From NCBI GenBank assembly GCA_015066045.1, contig SVPD01000003.1, forward strand, positions 28,894 through 92,893: a DNA stretch of 64,000 nt. The letters are read 5' to 3'. The stretch is from Oscillospiraceae bacterium. GTDB taxonomy: Bacteria > Bacillota > Clostridia > Oscillospirales > Acutalibacteraceae. Of this stretch, positions 16,995 through 24,391 are shown piece after piece. Below the pieces are notes generated by a model. It did not search any database, had not been told where the DNA came from, and was given only the letters and a program-made list of their open reading frames with translations. The translations under genes were made by a program, and so were the position numbers. The stretch's first letter is position 1, and each line of letters opens with the position of its first letter.

Positions 16995-18392
16995 TTATTT
17001 CTTGTTTACGAAGGCTTTGAAATCTGTTTTTTCTACCTTTTCGCCCTTTTCGGCTCTCGCCTTATCCAGCGCACCCTTATAGGGCATAAGCATACCCTCG
17101 GTCATAGCGCCTCCCATTTTGCCCTTGAGCTTGGAAGAGGTCATAAGAGAGCCTACGAGATACATAGCGATAACTCTGCCCATTTTCTTCTGGGGGAAGT
17201 CGTACTGACCGTGTGCTTTGTAAAATTTATGGTCGGCCTTCATCAGTCCCTGCATCTGGAAAATGAGGTCACGGAAAATCTTCATACCGCCCACACCGTA
17301 AAAATTAGCGGGCTGAGTGTGACCGTTTCTCAGAGCATAAATAAGCGTATCCGCCATCTGATCGATAGCCTTGTCCGGATTTACCTCGTCTGTGGCTACG
17401 CCGCAAAGGAAGTTACCGCCCACCTCGCTTCTGCCCTCCAGAATCATACGGAGATTTGCTTCACGGCTGTACTCGCCGCTGACAAGATAGCCGATGGGCA
17501 TACCCATGGTAACGGTACGGTGTCCGTTACAGAACTGTCTGTCGTCGTACATTTTGAATCTTGCACCCATAGAGTGGTCCTTGATTTTAAAGGCATAGAC
17601 GATAGCGGTGGAGGACTGGATTTCATTTCGAAGATAATCGTCGAAGCCGTCCTTGTATACGCACTTACCGCTGACGGCACAGTTAAAGCAGCCGAGGCAG
17701 CCGCCCTTAAAGGGATATTCGGCTATATTGATGACCTTGCTCTTCATCGTCAGAGAATTTCTGAAGCGTTCAATCATTGCGATAAGCTGCTTATCATCAT
17801 CGGCAAAGTCGGCTACGATGGCGATTTCACCCTCGTCAGTCTTTTCTCTGTTTTCTCCGAGGGTTACCTTCACGGGCTTTTTTGCCCTTTCTTTTTTTAC
17901 GGGAAGCTCGTAATAATCATTGTCATAGCAATTCAGCAGATATCTGAAAAATGCCACCAGCTCCCTCTGACCTTTCTCTGCGGTAAGGTCATCCATATCC
18001 GCAGAAAGCCCCTTTACATACTTCATCTCCATATCCATACAGTTTTCCCCGATATAGTTATGGGCAGTGATGTCGTAAAAATGCTTCGAGGTGCTTATCT
18101 GGGAAGCGAACTTATCCTTTACGTTTACCTTATGCTCCTTCATAAGCTCGATGAAGCGATGAAGCTGACAGGGAGCGATGAAGGTGTAAACGGGATAGGA
18201 GAAGATGATGATGTCTGCACTCTCCAGCTTTTCGGCAGCCTCGGAAAAGTCCTTCTCTAACTTTTTTATCTGCTGACCGGCGTGGATTACATCGAAATCT
18301 ATCCATGGAAATTTGATTTTAAGATATTCGGAAGACTGTAAGGTTACACTGTATTTACCCTTGGGGCTTCCGTTGACTACTAAAATCTTCAT
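16995..18392 (-). CDS. Tandem flavodoxin-fold NAD(P)H oxidoreductase-like protein
   Basis: 465 residues in two parts. Residues 1-150 begin KILVVNGSPKGKYS, the FMN phosphate-binding loop of NADPH-dependent FMN reductases. From about residue 190 a second flavodoxin/FMN-reductase-like part has GGCLGCFNCAVSGKC, like iron-sulfur flavoproteins, followed by AIVYAFKIKDHSMGARFK in place of the usual FMN-site segment. The C-terminal 90 residues are basic and hydrophobic. Redox function is likely, but partner and substrate are unknown. It lies 57 bp downstream of the transporter gene on the same strand and may be co-transcribed with it. Confidence 0.75.
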   Translation of the reverse strand: MKILVVNGSPKGKYSVTLQSSEYLKIKFPWIDFDVIHAGQQIKKLEKDFSEAAEKLESADIIIFSYPVYTFIAPCQLHRFIELMKEHKVNVKDKFASQISTSKHFYDITAHNYIGENCMDMEMKYVKGLSADMDDLTAEKGQRELVAFFRYLLNCYDNDYYELPVKKERAKKPVKVTLGENREKTDEGEIAIVADFADDDKQLIAMIERFRNSLTMKSKVINIAEYPFKGGCLGCFNCAVSGKCVYKDGFDDYLRNEIQSSTAIVYAFKIKDHSMGARFKMYDDRQFCNGHRTVTMGMPIGYLVSGEYSREANLRMILEGRSEVGGNFLCGVATDEVNPDKAIDQMADTLIYALRNGHTQPANFYGVGGMKIFRDLIFQMQGLMKADHKFYKAHGQYDFPQKKMGRVIAMYLVGSLMTSSKLKGKMGGAMTEGMLMPYKGALDKARAEKGEKVEKTDFKAFVNKK

Positions 18393-18449
18393 TTTTAACC
18401 GTCCTTTTTCTTTTTTGCTTAATCAATAGGTCTGTGCCGATATCTGTTT

Positions 18450-20831
18450 TTATTTGTTTTTCTTTTCTGCCTTGGCGGCTGCCTTTTCAGCCTTTATGGC
18501 TGCGGCTTTTTCAGCCTTTTCAGCCTCGAGACGCTTCTGCTGCTCTAACTGAGCCTGAAGCTCTGCCTCCTCTGCAGCCTTTGCCTCATCGTATTTGGCG
18601 GCAATTTCGTCGAAATGAAGAGTATTTTCTCTTTCGTTTACTATGCGCTGAGCATCGAGATAGGGCTTTGCGGCACGTGAGAAGAAGGCGTGCTTATCCA
18701 TTTCAGCCTTGGATGCGGTCTGGACCTCCTTCTTTTCATTTTCGAGTGCTTTGATTTTATCTCCGATTTCCTTGAGAGAATAGGAGTCCTTTGCCTTTTT
18801 GGCCGCTGCCTTAGCTTCATAAAGAGCCTTGAGCTCGGTATTGATGTCGTCCTCTCTGTCGAAAAGTCTGTCAAGCTCCTCAAAGCCGGGCTGAACAAAC
18901 TCTTCGGGGGCTTTGTAGTATTTGTTTATAGCCTTACGTGCAGAAAGCTTGTTTTTGGCAGCTTCAATTCTGAACCTACGGTATTCCTTTTCCTCTGCAG
19001 TTGCCTTGGGCAGCTCTCTGGCGCAGGCAAGCTCTTTGCAGATTTCTTCTTCCGTAAGACCGTAAAGTCCCATAAGCCCCTTCTGATAAAAGCTGAGGCT
19101 TTCCTCATATTTAAGCTTATCGATGCCGTTTTCAAACTTTGCAAGCTCGGCGCATACTGCACGGGAGATTTCTATTTCCTCGTTTTCCTCCCTTACGGCT
19201 CTGCGCTCCTTTTTACTCATAGTCTTGTCTGCAGTGACGAACTCTTTAGCTGCCTTTTCGTGGGCGTCTCTGATTATGTCGATGGCCTCGATGATGGTTT
19301 TATTGTTTGTCACGCCGTTACCGTAGTCCTCAAACATAGCGCGGATTTTGAGTATACGGACGATGCTCTTCTGCTGCTTTTCCTTAAGGTCATAGAAGAA
19401 ATAGGGCACCACATTAAGCAGAGCACCGAGTGCAGCCATAAGGATAAGCGTGTTCATAACCTTGGCAAGAAGACCGGGCTCGCCTGTATTCACGTCAAGA
19501 ATTGCCATACCGCCGTTTCCGTGGCCATTACCCTCGTATATGCCGTAGCTCCTGTAAACGAAGGGAAGAACGGAGGAGGTAACCATGGTAACCATACCGC
19601 CGATGGTGGCTACGGTGGCGAACATACCGTCTACACGTACACCTGTTTTATACTGATGATAGTCACGGATATCGGCCTGAATGGCAGGAGAAAGAATCTG
19701 CTCAAAGGCACCGAAGAGGTAGTTTATGTAAATGCAGACAGTAAGCCAGATAAGGCTTTCCTTTCTGACACCCATAGCCAGAATGCACGCCACATTCATC
19801 AGGTTGACTCCCACGAGAACTGCCTTTTTGCCGTATTTTTTTACTGCCACGGGAGCCAGAAGCATACCCCAGAGGGATGCGTTACCCGTAATGGTGTAAA
19901 TAAGGGCGAGCTGATCTCCGTCACCTGTGTGACCGAAGGTTACAGACCAGCTGAGGATGTTACCGTAGGCACCCTCGAGGAAGCCGAGCCAGCCTGCCAG
20001 AGCGATAATCCAGAAGTATTTGTTCTTTGCTACCTCCTTGAAGGCATCCGTAAAGCGTACCTGAATAACACGGCTTCTGGCCTGAATGATTTTCTCATTG
20101 GTATTGGCGAAGATGAAAATGGTAAGAGTGATACCGAGAATAGCGAAGAACGGGTATGTAAAGCGGTAAACCACGATATCATAAAGATTATTGTCTGCCA
20201 GACGCTTTGCCACGATGGGAGTGACGATATTCATAATAGACGGTGCGAGAGAATAAACCACTGCCTTGACTGCCAGCACGTCGGTTCTCTCCTGTGTGTT
20301 CGGAGAAAGAACGTGGATAAGGTTTGTGTAAGCGTCGTTAAAGAAATTAAAGAAGAACTGGAGCAGAAGATTAAAGATAAGCACCAGCACGAGCTTTGCG
20401 AAATAGCCGCCCTCCAGACCGAAAATCGGCTTCGGGAACCAATCGTAAAGAGACTCATAGGGGAACCATACATAAGCCAGACTGATAAGGGCAGTAGGAA
20501 TACCCATCGTCAGCAGATAAGGTCTGTATTTACCCGCTCTGTTACGGGAATTATCTACCATATTCGCTCTGATTGCGGTGAGAGGTATGTTTGCGAAGGT
20601 AGAAATAAGGTAAAGCACATAAATATCCGTTACCGAAATACCTATAGCACCGCTGACCAGAAGATTGTTTGTGCTTACGATAAGCTGAGATGCCATGGTG
20701 ATGATAAAATATGCACCGATACCGCCGCCGGCATAGGCCGCTATTTCCTTAAAGGGCATATAACGTCCGGGGAGCGGGATTTTCCAGTAGGTTTTTACAT
20801 CTGATGCTAATGATTTGACTTTAGAGAGCAA
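18450..20831 (-). CDS. GPH/MFS-type transporter with long coiled C-terminal extension
   Basis: 793 residues. The first 500 or so form about 12 membrane helices resembling the glycoside-pentoside-hexuronide:cation symporter group (MFS_2), with NRAGKYRPYL in the loop after helix 2. The remaining 280 residues are hydrophilic, rich in Ala, Lys and Glu, strongly helical, and end in repeated KAEKAAA-like units; known MFS_2 carriers lack such a tail. The start is TTG at 20831, about six bases after GGAGGAG; no ATG lies near. Substrate unknown. The promoter overlaps a small palindrome. Confidence 0.8.
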   Translation of the reverse strand: MLSKVKSLASDVKTYWKIPLPGRYMPFKEIAAYAGGGIGAYFIITMASQLIVSTNNLLVSGAIGISVTDIYVLYLISTFANIPLTAIRANMVDNSRNRAGKYRPYLLTMGIPTALISLAYVWFPYESLYDWFPKPIFGLEGGYFAKLVLVLIFNLLLQFFFNFFNDAYTNLIHVLSPNTQERTDVLAVKAVVYSLAPSIMNIVTPIVAKRLADNNLYDIVVYRFTYPFFAILGITLTIFIFANTNEKIIQARSRVIQVRFTDAFKEVAKNKYFWIIALAGWLGFLEGAYGNILSWSVTFGHTGDGDQLALIYTITGNASLWGMLLAPVAVKKYGKKAVLVGVNLMNVACILAMGVRKESLIWLTVCIYINYLFGAFEQILSPAIQADIRDYHQYKTGVRVDGMFATVATIGGMVTMVTSSVLPFVYRSYGIYEGNGHGNGGMAILDVNTGEPGLLAKVMNTLILMAALGALLNVVPYFFYDLKEKQQKSIVRILKIRAMFEDYGNGVTNNKTIIEAIDIIRDAHEKAAKEFVTADKTMSKKERRAVREENEEIEISRAVCAELAKFENGIDKLKYEESLSFYQKGLMGLYGLTEEEICKELACARELPKATAEEKEYRRFRIEAAKNKLSARKAINKYYKAPEEFVQPGFEELDRLFDREDDINTELKALYEAKAAAKKAKDSYSLKEIGDKIKALENEKKEVQTASKAEMDKHAFFSRAAKPYLDAQRIVNERENTLHFDEIAAKYDEAKAAEEAELQAQLEQQKRLEAEKAEKAAAIKAEKAAAKAEKKNK

Positions 20832-20890
20832 AACTGACTCCTCCTCTTCTTTTTTTTAATGGCAGAACACTCCACCCTCTTAACTTTTCA

Positions 20891-20930
20891 ATTATAGCAT
20901 AAGCCCCCTACCTTTTCTACTGTTTGTAGA
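20891..20930 (-). promoter_or_regulatory. Extended -10 promoter and operator-like palindrome for the transporter
   Basis: On the minus strand TGCTATAAT (extended -10; hexamer 20891-20896). The inverted repeat TCTAC-AAACA-GTAGA (20916-20930) covers the weak -35 region, where a repressor could block RNA polymerase. Confidence 0.45.
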
Positions 20931-21022
20931 CACTAAAAGTTTTTTTGGCGATTTAAACAAGAAATCATAAGCGTTTTAATGCAAAATAACAAAGCACAAA
21001 TGTCGCTTTGAAAAAAGAAAAA

Positions 21023-21043
21023 GAGACGGGTAAAACCCATCTC
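21023..21043 (-). terminator. Terminator of rpsT
   Basis: GAGATGGGT/ACCCGTCTC stem with a TTTT loop and a following T run on the minus strand, 17 bp past the rpsT stop. Confidence 0.85.
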
Positions 21044-21060
21044 ATAATCTTCGGTTGAAA

Positions 21061-21321
21061 TTATTTGCTTGCGTTGAGCTTGCTTACAAGAGCTGACTTC
21101 TTTCTTGCAGCGTTGTTTTTGTGAAGAAGACCTTTAGCTACAGCCTGGTCGATTTTCTTAACTGCGAGCTTAACTGCAGCATCCTTATCTTCAGCGTTTG
21201 CCTCGATAGCGGCATTAGCCTTTTTGAGAGCAGTTTTAAGTGCTGAATTTGCTGACTTGTTACGAGCCTGCTTTGTTGCATTAACAAGAACACGCTTCTT
21301 TGCTGATTTAATGTTTGGCAT
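21061..21321 (-). CDS. rpsT: 30S ribosomal protein S20
   Basis: 86 residues, very Lys/Ala-rich and helical, beginning MPNIKSAKKR as S20 does; it binds the 5' domain of 16S rRNA early in assembly. An AGGAGGTG site precedes the ATG. The divergent pair with gpr is the common Firmicute arrangement. Confidence 0.96.
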   Translation of the reverse strand: MPNIKSAKKRVLVNATKQARNKSANSALKTALKKANAAIEANAEDKDAAVKLAVKKIDQAVAKGLLHKNNAARKKSALVSKLNASK

Positions 21322-21363
21322 AACATTACACCTCCTCTTAATTTACATCAATATGCATCGTAT

Positions 21364-21392
21364 ATCATAGCATCTTTTAAAAGAAATTTCAA
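21364..21392 (-). promoter_or_regulatory. Promoter of rpsT
   Basis: On the minus strand TTGAAA, a 17-bp spacer and TATGAT, about 43 bp before the ATG. Confidence 0.65.
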
Positions 21393-21484
21393 GATATTTT
21401 TGCAAAATTGGATATACTTTTTTCAAAGCGACAACAATAATACTACATTATCGTGAAAAAAGCAATAGTTTAGGAGAAAATAAT

Positions 21485-22369
21485 ATGAACTTTCGCACGG
21501 ATTTAGCCTTGGAAAGAAAGGAATATATCGATAAGCACAGTCTTGACGGCATAATAAGCCACCGTAAAACCGTAGACGGCATTACCGTGGACACCATCAC
21601 CGTTACCGATGAAAGGGGCGAAAGGACTCTCGGCAAGCCCATCGGCACCTATATCACCGTGGAGACCGTGCCCTTCACAAACAATTCCGACCTGTTTTCC
21701 CCCTCTCTTTATGTGCTCAGAGACGAGCTCAGGTCTCTGCTGCCCGAGGGAAGAGACTGCGTGCTGGTGGCAGGTCTCGGCAACGAGGACATCACTCCCG
21801 ACGCTCTGGGGCCGAGATGCATCTCTCTGCTTTTCGCTACCAGACACATCCCCGACAGTCTTGCCGAAGAAACAGGACTCGGCTCTCTGCGCCCCGTGGC
21901 CGGTATAGTGCCCGGTGTGCTGGGTAAAACGGGAATGGAAAGCTCGGAAATTATCAGCGGTGTCGTAAAAAAAATCAAGCCCTGTGCAGTGATAGTCGTA
22001 GATGCACTGGCCTCACGCAGCACAGACAGACTCGGCAAAACGGTGCAGCTGTGTAACACGGGCATTTCCCCCGGCTCGGGTGTGGGAAATCACAGACGGA
22101 AAATCAGCGAGGAAACGCTGGGTGTGCCCGTAATCGGCATAGGTGTGCCTACGGTGGTGGACGGCAGAACCCTCGCCTGCGACATTCTGGAAAAGGCGGG
22201 AATAAGCGGCTCTCTGATAAATAAAGAGGACCTTAAGGACACTATGATGGTAACACCCAAGGAAATAGACGCTCTCATCGAAAGAGCTTCACGGCTTATA
22301 GCCATGGCGATAAACACTGCTCTTCACCCCGACATAAGCGGGGAAGAAATACTGGCGGTGGTGTCGTAA
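21485..22369 (+). CDS. gpr: Germination protease GPR
   Basis: 294 residues of the spore endopeptidase family that degrades small acid-soluble proteins at germination. The N-terminus FRTDLALE carries the propeptide region; GLGNEDITPDALGP and the ISPGSGVGNHR segment are family hallmarks. In other spore-formers it is made in the forespore as a zymogen. Start ATG 21485 follows TAGGAG. Its place between rpsT and spoIIP is the conserved sporulation context and supports a spore-forming host. Confidence 0.95.
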   Translation: MNFRTDLALERKEYIDKHSLDGIISHRKTVDGITVDTITVTDERGERTLGKPIGTYITVETVPFTNNSDLFSPSLYVLRDELRSLLPEGRDCVLVAGLGNEDITPDALGPRCISLLFATRHIPDSLAEETGLGSLRPVAGIVPGVLGKTGMESSEIISGVVKKIKPCAVIVVDALASRSTDRLGKTVQLCNTGISPGSGVGNHRRKISEETLGVPVIGIGVPTVVDGRTLACDILEKAGISGSLINKEDLKDTMMVTPKEIDALIERASRLIAMAINTALHPDISGEEILAVVS

Positions 22370-22421
22370 AGCGGACATACTCCGAATATATATTAATATA
22401 GCTTTTATTCGGAGGAAAATT

Positions 22422-23585
22422 ATGAAGACAGATAAAAATAAAGTTATAAAAGTGACCGTGTGGGTGCTGAGCCTCTGTCTTTCGGCGGTAATTATGTTCT
22501 TTTTCAGCGACACCGTAATCACCTTAGCGGCAGAGGTAGCTTTGGAAAGTGCAAAGGCCTATCTGCCCGAAAAGGGGCTGAGTCTTAATTCTCAGCCCGC
22601 CACACAAACCACTGCCGCCCCGCCCCCCGTCACCGAAAGCACCACCGTGGCTCCTTCCGTCACGGAAAAGGAAGTCACCACCACAAAAAAGGCGGTGCAG
22701 ACGGCTGCGGAGCTTAAATTCAACCGTACCGACGAGGACATTCAGCAGCTGATAAAAGAGGCGGAAAAGACATCGGAGAAAGACAAAAAAGACGGTAAAA
22801 TCTCTGAATATACCTACAAAAATGACGGTGTTACGGACAAATACGGACTCGTCAGGGTAAAAAATGTAAACAGTAAAACGGACATAAACATAAAAAAGCT
22901 GCTCGGAACCGAAGCTGAGCTGACCGTGAGCAAAAACGAGCCCTCAGTTCTTATCTTTCACACTCACACCACGGAAACCTACGAAATTTTAGACAGGGAT
23001 TTTTATGCCGTAGGCCACAAAACACGCACCGACGACAGCGGAAAAAATATGGTCAGAGTCGGTGAGGAAATAGTCAAAGAAATAGAAAGAGCAGGCTACA
23101 AGGTAATCCACGACAGGGAAATACACGACAGTACCTATAATACCGCCTACTCTCATTCGAGGAAAAGCGTGGAGGCTTATCTGAAAAAACATCCCTCCGT
23201 CAGGGTGGTTCTGGACATACACCGTGACGCCATCCAGCGCTCCGACGGCACCAAGATAAAGCCCACCGCCACCGTAGAGGGGAAAAAGGCAGCACAGATT
23301 ATGATTATTTCCGGATGTCAGGAGGAGGGCGGCCCCATAGAGGGATTCCCCGACTGGAAGAAAAATTTAGTTTTCGCAGTAGAGCTGCAAAACACTCTGG
23401 AAACACTTTTTCCGGGCATAACACGCCCCCTTTACTTCAGCCCGAGAAAATACAATATGGACCTTACCCCCTGCTCTCTTTTAGTGGAAATCGGCTCCGA
23501 TGCGAGCACACTGGATGAGGCGGTTTATACGGGCAGATGCCTCGGTAAGGCCGTCAGTCAGATTTTAGAGAAATATGAGGAATGA
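22422..23585 (+). CDS. spoIIP: Stage II sporulation protein P
   Basis: 387 residues. SpoIIP is a peptidoglycan amidase/endopeptidase that works with SpoIID and SpoIIM during engulfment. One N-terminal membrane helix (about 7-27) is followed by a Thr/Pro-rich linker and a catalytic domain with the zinc-site motif HTHTTETY (about 180) and DIHRDA further on. Length is normal. It follows gpr by 52 bp. Confidence 0.94.
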   Translation: MKTDKNKVIKVTVWVLSLCLSAVIMFFFSDTVITLAAEVALESAKAYLPEKGLSLNSQPATQTTAAPPPVTESTTVAPSVTEKEVTTTKKAVQTAAELKFNRTDEDIQQLIKEAEKTSEKDKKDGKISEYTYKNDGVTDKYGLVRVKNVNSKTDINIKKLLGTEAELTVSKNEPSVLIFHTHTTETYEILDRDFYAVGHKTRTDDSGKNMVRVGEEIVKEIERAGYKVIHDREIHDSTYNTAYSHSRKSVEAYLKKHPSVRVVLDIHRDAIQRSDGTKIKPTATVEGKKAAQIMIISGCQEEGGPIEGFPDWKKNLVFAVELQNTLETLFPGITRPLYFSPRKYNMDLTPCSLLVEIGSDASTLDEAVYTGRCLGKAVSQILEKYEE

Positions 23586-23587
23586 TT

Positions 23588-23944
23588 ATGAACAACGAAA
23601 TGAAAAAGCTGCTTTCGGGATTTCTTTTCTCAGGTGTGCTCATCTGCTGCCTCGGACTTTTAGCCGTCGGCAGCATCACCGCCTCGCAGAAAAGTGCGAA
23701 GAATACCTTCGACAGAGCCTATGCGGTGATGAGCGTTAAAAGCACCGGCAAAGGTCTGGAAATAAATATGGGTGAGGATAAATACAGCTTCGACGTGAGC
23801 GCAGCGGATAAAATAAAGGAGTATGAGGATTATATACTCCTCTCACCGCTGGCAGGTATTTATTATTTTTTCCTTTCGGCACAAAATATGAATACGGAGC
23901 TCAGGACGCAGAATACAGAAAGCAGTGAAGCACAGGGCGGATAA
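23588..23944 (+). CDS. Small membrane protein of unknown function downstream of spoIIP
   Basis: 118 residues with one N-terminal membrane helix (FLFSGVLICCLGLLAVGSI) and a short outside part. I recognise no family. The ATG at 23588 is six bases after GAGGA; the ATG at 23582 overlaps the spoIIP stop and is the alternative. Tight linkage suggests co-expression with spoIIP in sporulation. The last 18 or so codons are written by a decayed 7-bp repeat (CAG recurring at 23902, 23909, 23916 and 23923), so the C-terminus may be a recent addition. Confidence 0.65.
   Translation: MNNEMKKLLSGFLFSGVLICCLGLLAVGSITASQKSAKNTFDRAYAVMSVKSTGKGLEINMGEDKYSFDVSAADKIKEYEDYILLSPLAGIYYFFLSAQNMNTELRTQNTESSEAQGG
23902..23931 (+). 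repeat. Decayed heptamer array inside the 3' end of a gene
   Basis: CAG occurs at exact 7-bp spacing four times, in units like GACGCAG, AATACAG and AAAGCAG, the same pattern as the AATGCAG arrays at 4168 and 38767. Here it is read as protein. Confidence 0.4.
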
Positions 23945-23982
23945 ATACACAGTCTGTCAGTCATAACGAAATAACCGGAGGG

Positions 23983-24157
23983 GTGCTGCACTAAGCGAAA
24001 AAACAGATGTGTTTAAGTAAAGCACATCTGTTCTGATTGTTATATGGAATAATATAGTCTTTTCCGGACGTTTTTCGCCCGCTTGAAGTATAAGCATACG
24101 ACCTTGGGGCGAAGGAAACGTCTTCTGCAGCTTACTACGGCAGTCAGCCGCACAGTC
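23983..24157. repeat. Two-hairpin repeat, copy A
   Basis: About 175 bp, alignable along its whole length with 26691-26912. Parts: imperfect terminal inverted repeats (CTGCACTAAG against CTTACTACGGCAG), a hairpin AACAGATGTG/CACATCTGTT, then a second hairpin in which GACGTTTTTCGCCC pairs with GGGCGAAGGAAACGTC around an inner GTAT/ATAC stem. It codes for no convincing protein. It could be a MITE or a repeated RNA/terminator module. Confidence 0.65.
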
Positions 24158-24166
24158 TTTTTTTAA

Positions 24167-24325
24167 TTACTGCTTTTTCTGATAGCTTTTGCAGAAATGA
24201 GGAACTGCGATGGAGTCAGCACCTGTCTTTTCATGTGTTACTTCGATTCTTTCGAGGTTGCACTTGTCACATTCCACATGCCACTGACACTCTGTTACGG
24301 TACATTTTACGCCTTCGTTTGCCAT
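24167..24325 (-). CDS. DUF1540-type small Cys-rich protein
   Basis: 52 residues, starting MANEGVKCTVTECQWHVECD. The pattern C-x4-C-x5-C-x2-C with a further Cys near the end (HFCKSY) fits the DUF1540 family of small metal-binding-like proteins common in Clostridia. GGGAGGTG stands seven to eight bases before the ATG, which makes this a convincing gene despite its size. Function unknown. A possible sporulation-type promoter lies at 24355-24384. Confidence 0.8.
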   Translation of the reverse strand: MANEGVKCTVTECQWHVECDKCNLERIEVTHEKTGADSIAVPHFCKSYQKKQ

Positions 24326-24354
24326 GAAATTCACCTCCCTTTTCTTACTGTGAT

Positions 24355-24384
24355 TAGTATAGACAAAGGGAGGTGTTTTTATTC
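24355..24384 (-). promoter_or_regulatory. Possible forespore sigma (SigG-like) promoter
   Basis: On the minus strand GAATA, 18 bp, TATACTA, one base from the SigG consensus GMATR-18-CATNMTA, placed 30 bp before the DUF1540 gene. A SigA promoter with only a good -10 is the alternative. Confidence 0.3.
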
Positions 24385-24391
24385 AGTATAA

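Noticed and set aside
18690..20804. 704-codon open frame on the plus strand opposite the transporter gene
   Set aside because: No ribosome binding site, no family resemblance and a low-complexity His/Cys/Val composition; it is a codon-bias shadow of the minus-strand gene. The same applies to the long frames at 17211-18260 and 53095-54156.
23983..24157. Plain bidirectional terminator
   Set aside because: The whole 175-bp unit, including terminal inverted repeats, recurs at 26691; a terminator alone would not explain that.
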